Made by a program: the position numbers and the translations under genes
In this document: positions 14,029-17,036 of the stretch, one piece after another
Numbering within the stretch: position 1 is the first letter of the stretch
Layout: each line of letters begins with the position of its first letter
The notes under the pieces: generated by a model
What the model saw: the letters and a program-made list of their open reading frames with translations, nothing else
Told to the model about the DNA's origin: nothing
The model's database searches: none
Assembly: GCA_965660935.1 (NCBI GenBank)
Contig: CBFIBR010000033.1
Location: 1 to 17,036 of the forward strand
DNA: 17,036 nt
Origin: UBA1172 sp002457135
GTDB lineage: Bacteria; Pseudomonadota; Alphaproteobacteria; Puniceispirillales; UBA1172
Direction: 5' to 3'

Positions 14029-16440
14029 ATGACCGATGAGCAACAACAGAGTGACCGTTTCCCCGTATTGCCGTTGCGCGACATCGTCGTTTTCCCGCAC
14101 ATGATCGTGCCGCTCTTTGTCGGGCGTGAGAAATCGGTTCGCGCGCTTGAGGAAGTCATGAGCGGCGACAAGAAGATCATGCTGGTGGCACAGAAACAGG
14201 CCGGTGATGAAAACCCTGAAACCGATGAACTGTTTGAAATCGGTACCCTCGGGACGGTGTTGCAACTCCTGAAACTGCCTGATGGTGCGATCAAGGTTCT
14301 GGTTGAGGGCGGTAGCCGGGCCAAGGTGGAAAACTTCATCGAGGAAAAGGACTACCTCGAAGCCGACGTGTTCTGGCCTGATGAGGAAATGGGTGATAAC
14401 CCGGCCGAGGCGCTGGCGCTCAGCCGCGCTACACTCCAGCAGTTTGAGGAATACATCAAGCTCAACAAGAAAATCCCGTCCGAAGTCATGGTCTCGCTTG
14501 GCCAGATCGAGGACCCGAGCAAGATGGCTGATACCATCGCCTCACACCTCGCCGTCAACATCCCTGAAAAGCAGGAATTGCTTGAGCTGTCCTCCGTCTT
14601 TGACCGGCTGGAGAAAATCTATTCACTGATGAACAACGAAATCGGTGTCATGCAGGTGGAAAAGCGCATCCGCAACCGCGTCAAGCGGCAGATGGAAAAG
14701 TCCCAGCGCGAGTACTACCTCAATGAGCAGATCAAGGCGATCCAGAAGGAACTGGGCGAAAGCGAAGATGGCCGCAGCGAAATTGATGAAATCGAAGAAA
14801 AGCTGGCCAAGAAAAAGCTGACCAAGGAAGCCCGTGAGAAAGTTACGGCTGAGGTCAAGAAGCTCAAGAACATGAGCCCGATGAGCGCGGAAGCCACGGT
14901 TGTTCGCAACTACATTGATACCGTGCTGGCACTGCCATGGAAGCATAAATCACGCGTCAAGAATGATATCAACGCCGCCCGTGAAGTGCTGGACGCTGAT
15001 CACTATGGGCTTGAGAAGGTCAAGGACCGCATCATCGAATATCTTGCTGTCCAGCAACGCACCCGCAAGAACCGCGGCTCTATCCTGTGCCTGGTCGGTC
15101 CTCCCGGTGTTGGTAAAACCTCGCTTGGCCAGTCCATCGCCAAGGCGACCGGGCGCAAATTCACCCGTCTTGCCCTTGGCGGGGTCAGGGATGAAAGCGA
15201 GATCAGGGGGCATCGCCGCACCTATATCGGCTCCATGCCCGGCAAGGTGATCCAGAATATCAAGAAAGTCGGCACCAGCAACCCGATCATCCTGCTTGAT
15301 GAGGTGGATAAACTGGGCGCGGACTGGCGCGGTGACCCTTCATCGGCACTTCTTGAAGTGCTTGATCCGGAACAGAACTCAACCTTCCAGGATCATTATC
15401 TTGAGGTTGATTATGACCTGTCCGATGTGATGTTCATCACCACGGCGAATACGCTCAACATGCCTCAGCCTCTGCTCGACAGGATGGAAATTATTCGTCT
15501 TTCCGGCTACACCGAGGATGAAAAGGTTGAAATCGCAAAGCGTCACCTGATCCCGAAACAGATCAGCAACCACGGCATCAAGGAGGGTGAATTCAGCCTC
15601 GATGATGCGGCTCTGCGGAAGACCATCCAGCTTTACACCCGTGAGGCCGGGGTCCGTAATATCGAACGCGAGATCGCCCGGCTTGCCCGGAAAGCGGTGA
15701 CGGAAATTGTCGGCGGCAAGGCCAAAAGCGTGGCCATCAAGGCTGATAATCTGGAAGACTACCTCGGGGTGCCGAAATTCCGTCTCAGTGAGGCCGACGG
15801 CAATGACCAGACCGGCGTTACCACGGGCCTGGCCTGGACCGAATTTGGCGGCGAATTGCTGAACATCGAAGCCGTCACCGTACCCGGCAAGGGCAGGGTG
15901 AGCTCGACCGGCAAGCTCGGCGATGTCATGAAAGAATCAATTCAGGCCACAGAGTTCTTTATCAAGAACCGTGCAAGCTTCCTCGGCATTGATACCGAAT
16001 TCTTGCAAAAGCATGATATTCACGTCCATGTTCCCGAAGGCGCAACCCCCAAGGATGGTCCATCGGCAGGTGTTGCCATGGTCACGTCACTGGTTTCAGC
16101 GATTACCGGTATTCCGGTTCGCGGGGATGTTGCCATGACCGGTGAAATTACCCTGCGTGGCCGGGTTCTGGCAATTGGCGGGCTGAAAGAAAAGCTGCTT
16201 GCAGCATTGCGGGCTGGCATTAAGACCGTTCTCATACCATCTGAAAACATTAAAGATTTGGCAGAAATTCCTGATAATGTGAAGGAAGGACTGAACCTGA
16301 TCCCGGTTTCAATGGTTGATGAAGTGCTGTTGCATGCGCTGGTGGAAAAGACAACCGCTATTGAGGTGGCACCCGTTGCCGAAGCCTCACAATCAGGAAT
16401 GATTGATCCGGTTGGGGGTGAGGGCGTTATTACCCACTAG
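14029..16440 (+). CDS. lon: ATP-dependent protease Lon
   Basis: Hexameric AAA+ serine protease degrading misfolded and regulatory proteins. It has 803 residues. The N-terminal substrate-binding LON domain starts at FPVLPLRDIVVFP (about 11-23), followed by a charged helical region (about 210-300). The ATPase domain has Walker A GPPGVGKT at 357-364 and Walker B ILLDEVDK. The protease domain has the catalytic dyad Ser679 in KDGPSAG and Lys722 in GGLKEKLL, at the same numbers as E. coli Lon. The ATG at 14029 follows AGGAG (14013-14017) at a long 11-base spacing; no better start is visible. The C-terminal 20 or so residues are variable and unremarkable. It is followed by an HU gene, the standard lon-hup arrangement; HU is a known Lon substrate in E. 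coli. Confidence 0.98.
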   Translation: MTDEQQQSDRFPVLPLRDIVVFPHMIVPLFVGREKSVRALEEVMSGDKKIMLVAQKQAGDENPETDELFEIGTLGTVLQLLKLPDGAIKVLVEGGSRAKVENFIEEKDYLEADVFWPDEEMGDNPAEALALSRATLQQFEEYIKLNKKIPSEVMVSLGQIEDPSKMADTIASHLAVNIPEKQELLELSSVFDRLEKIYSLMNNEIGVMQVEKRIRNRVKRQMEKSQREYYLNEQIKAIQKELGESEDGRSEIDEIEEKLAKKKLTKEAREKVTAEVKKLKNMSPMSAEATVVRNYIDTVLALPWKHKSRVKNDINAAREVLDADHYGLEKVKDRIIEYLAVQQRTRKNRGSILCLVGPPGVGKTSLGQSIAKATGRKFTRLALGGVRDESEIRGHRRTYIGSMPGKVIQNIKKVGTSNPIILLDEVDKLGADWRGDPSSALLEVLDPEQNSTFQDHYLEVDYDLSDVMFITTANTLNMPQPLLDRMEIIRLSGYTEDEKVEIAKRHLIPKQISNHGIKEGEFSLDDAALRKTIQLYTREAGVRNIEREIARLARKAVTEIVGGKAKSVAIKADNLEDYLGVPKFRLSEADGNDQTGVTTGLAWTEFGGELLNIEAVTVPGKGRVSSTGKLGDVMKESIQATEFFIKNRASFLGIDTEFLQKHDIHVHVPEGATPKDGPSAGVAMVTSLVSAITGIPVRGDVAMTGEITLRGRVLAIGGLKEKLLAALRAGIKTVLIPSENIKDLAEIPDNVKEGLNLIPVSMVDEVLLHALVEKTTAIEVAPVAEASQSGMIDPVGGEGVITH

Positions 16441-16481
16441 CCCCCCACTGGACCCTGCCCGGGCTGATTGCCTCTCTTACT

Positions 16482-16508
16482 AACAAACGATTAAAACGCT
16501 TGTTTTCT
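16482..16508 (+). terminator. Weak candidate terminator after lon
   Basis: AACAAACG (16482-16489) and CGCTTGTT (16497-16504) pair with one mismatch around a 7-base loop and run into a few T residues. The stem is AT-rich and the T run is short, so lon may instead read into hup. Confidence 0.25.
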
Positions 16509-16530
16509 AACGAAATGGCGATGTTTTAAA

Positions 16531-16559
16531 TTGCCCTGTGCGACAAAATACCGTACTTT
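16531..16559 (+). promoter_or_regulatory. Candidate promoter for the HU gene
   Basis: TTGCCC (16531-16536) and TACTTT (16554-16559) are separated by exactly 17 bases, in an AT-rich region after lon. The predicted start near 16566 gives a leader of about 40 bases before the GTG start. Confidence 0.4.
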
Positions 16560-16605
16560 TTGGGTGCATTTAATTGCAAACATCCACCATTACAGGGAGT
16601 ATCCC

Positions 16606-16881
16606 GTGAACAAAAACGAACTTATTGCTGACGTAGCTGACCGCTCCGGTCTCTCAAAAGCTGATGCCGCCCGTGCTGTTGATGGCATGATTTCTTCTGT
16701 GGAGGCCACCCTCAAGGCTGGTGATGAAGTGCGCATCGTAGGTTTTGGTACCTTTTCCGTTTCTTCTCGCGCTGCCACCACCGGTCGTAACCCACGCACT
16801 GGTGAAGCCATTAACATTCCTGCTTCCAAACAGCCTAAATTCAAGGCTGGCGCACCACTCAAGCAGGCCGTAAACAACTAA
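16606..16881 (+). CDS. hupB: DNA-binding protein HU
   Basis: Small nucleoid protein of 91 residues that bends and compacts DNA as a dimer. The sequence NKNELIADVADRSGLSKADA begins the helical dimer body. GFGTF at 46-50 and GRNPRTGE with Pro63 at the tip of the DNA-intercalating beta arm are HU/IHF family signatures; length and position after lon favour HU over IHF. The start is GTG at 16606, with AGGGAG (16594-16599) 6 bases upstream; the frame is open back to 16531 but those residues are not conserved. It is followed by a strong terminator. Confidence 0.96.
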   Translation: MNKNELIADVADRSGLSKADAARAVDGMISSVEATLKAGDEVRIVGFGTFSVSSRAATTGRNPRTGEAINIPASKQPKFKAGAPLKQAVNN

Positions 16882-16900
16882 GTCTTTATATTTTCGACAT

Positions 16901-16935
16901 AGGGCTGGCAATACACTTGCCGGCCCTGTTTTTTT
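16901..16935 (+). terminator. Rho-independent terminator of the HU gene
   Basis: AGGGCTGGCAA (16901-16911) pairs with TTGCCGGCCCT (16917-16927), an 11-bp stem with one G-T wobble and a 5-base loop, followed by seven T (16929-16935). This is a textbook intrinsic terminator, about 20 bases after the stop codon. Confidence 0.95.
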
Positions 16936-16945
16936 CTTCTATACA
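16917..16945 (+). promoter_or_regulatory. Candidate tRNA-Val promoter overlapping the HU terminator
   Basis: TTGCCG (16917-16922) and TATACA (16940-16945) are 17 bases apart. The -35 lies in the 3' arm of the HU terminator and the T tract forms part of the spacer. The predicted start is near 16952, a few bases before the tRNA. Confidence 0.5.
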
Positions 16946-16955
16946 GCATTCCTAC

Positions 16956-17031
16956 GGGCGGTTAGCTCAGCTGGGAGAGCGGCTGGTTTACACCCAGTAG
17001 GTCGGGGGTTCGAGCCCCTCACCGCCCACCA
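16956..17031 (+). tRNA. tRNA-Val (TAC anticodon)
   Basis: Complete cloverleaf of 76 bases with encoded CCA (17029-17031). The acceptor stem GGGCGGT (16956-16962) pairs perfectly with ACCGCCC (17021-17027), discriminator A. The anticodon loop TTTACAC gives anticodon TAC, valine. The T arm is GGGGG, TTCGAGC, CCCTC-like. It ends 5 bases before the window edge; further tRNAs may follow. Confidence 0.97.
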
Positions 17032-17036
17032 TTACC

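Noticed and set aside
16531..16605. N-terminal extension of the HU protein
   Set aside because: Covers the likely promoter and leader; the GTG at 16606 has a Shine-Dalgarno and yields the standard 91-residue HU.

Overview
This is a stretch of bacterial core chromosome, almost certainly alphaproteobacterial. The tig-clpP-clpX-lon-hup-tRNA-Val order, the linked glnB-glnA pair with a sigma-54-type promoter, and the protein sequences all point that way. The tRNA-His gene keeps the ordinary G-1:C73 pair that a large alphaproteobacterial clade has lost, which together with the protein flavour suggests a Rhodospirillales-like or SAR116-like lineage. That placement is inference; no database search was possible. 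I see no phage, transposon, CRISPR array or defence locus, and gene density is high, with no gene-free gap above about 175 bases.

Layout. Bases 2-2422 hold the C-terminal nine tenths of aminopeptidase N (pepN, + strand, cut by the window edge). It converges on an RhlE-type DEAD-box RNA helicase (2458-3858, -), which is divergent from a small alpha/beta hydrolase (3980-4681, +). The hydrolase converges on parE, the topoisomerase IV B subunit (4747-6726, -). Upstream of parE on the same strand lie glnA (glutamine synthetase), glnB (PII regulator) and a class I/II aminotransferase (8824-9996). From tRNA-His (10163-10240) onward everything is on the + strand: tig, clpP, clpX, lon, an HU gene and tRNA-Val.

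How the genes work together. The right half is a proteostasis block: trigger factor folds nascent chains, ClpXP and Lon degrade unfolded or tagged proteins, and HU is a nucleoid protein and a known Lon substrate in other bacteria. glnB-glnA is a nitrogen-assimilation unit, with a textbook -24/-12 element and a TGC-N11-GCA palindrome about 107 bases upstream of the predicted start, consistent with NtrC/RpoN control.

The most unusual non-coding signal is a set of short tandem repeats with periods of 13, 14 or 15 bases near gene 3' ends (hydrolase/parE, tig/clpP, clpX/lon). Two share the core ATCAGG/CCTGAT in opposite orientations. In-frame 15-base repeats also build the C-terminal tails of the helicase and of trigger factor. 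The trigger factor tail is a histone-H1-like Lys/Ala extension. I did not find a wholly new system; the window is mostly ordinary housekeeping DNA with a few distinctive local features.
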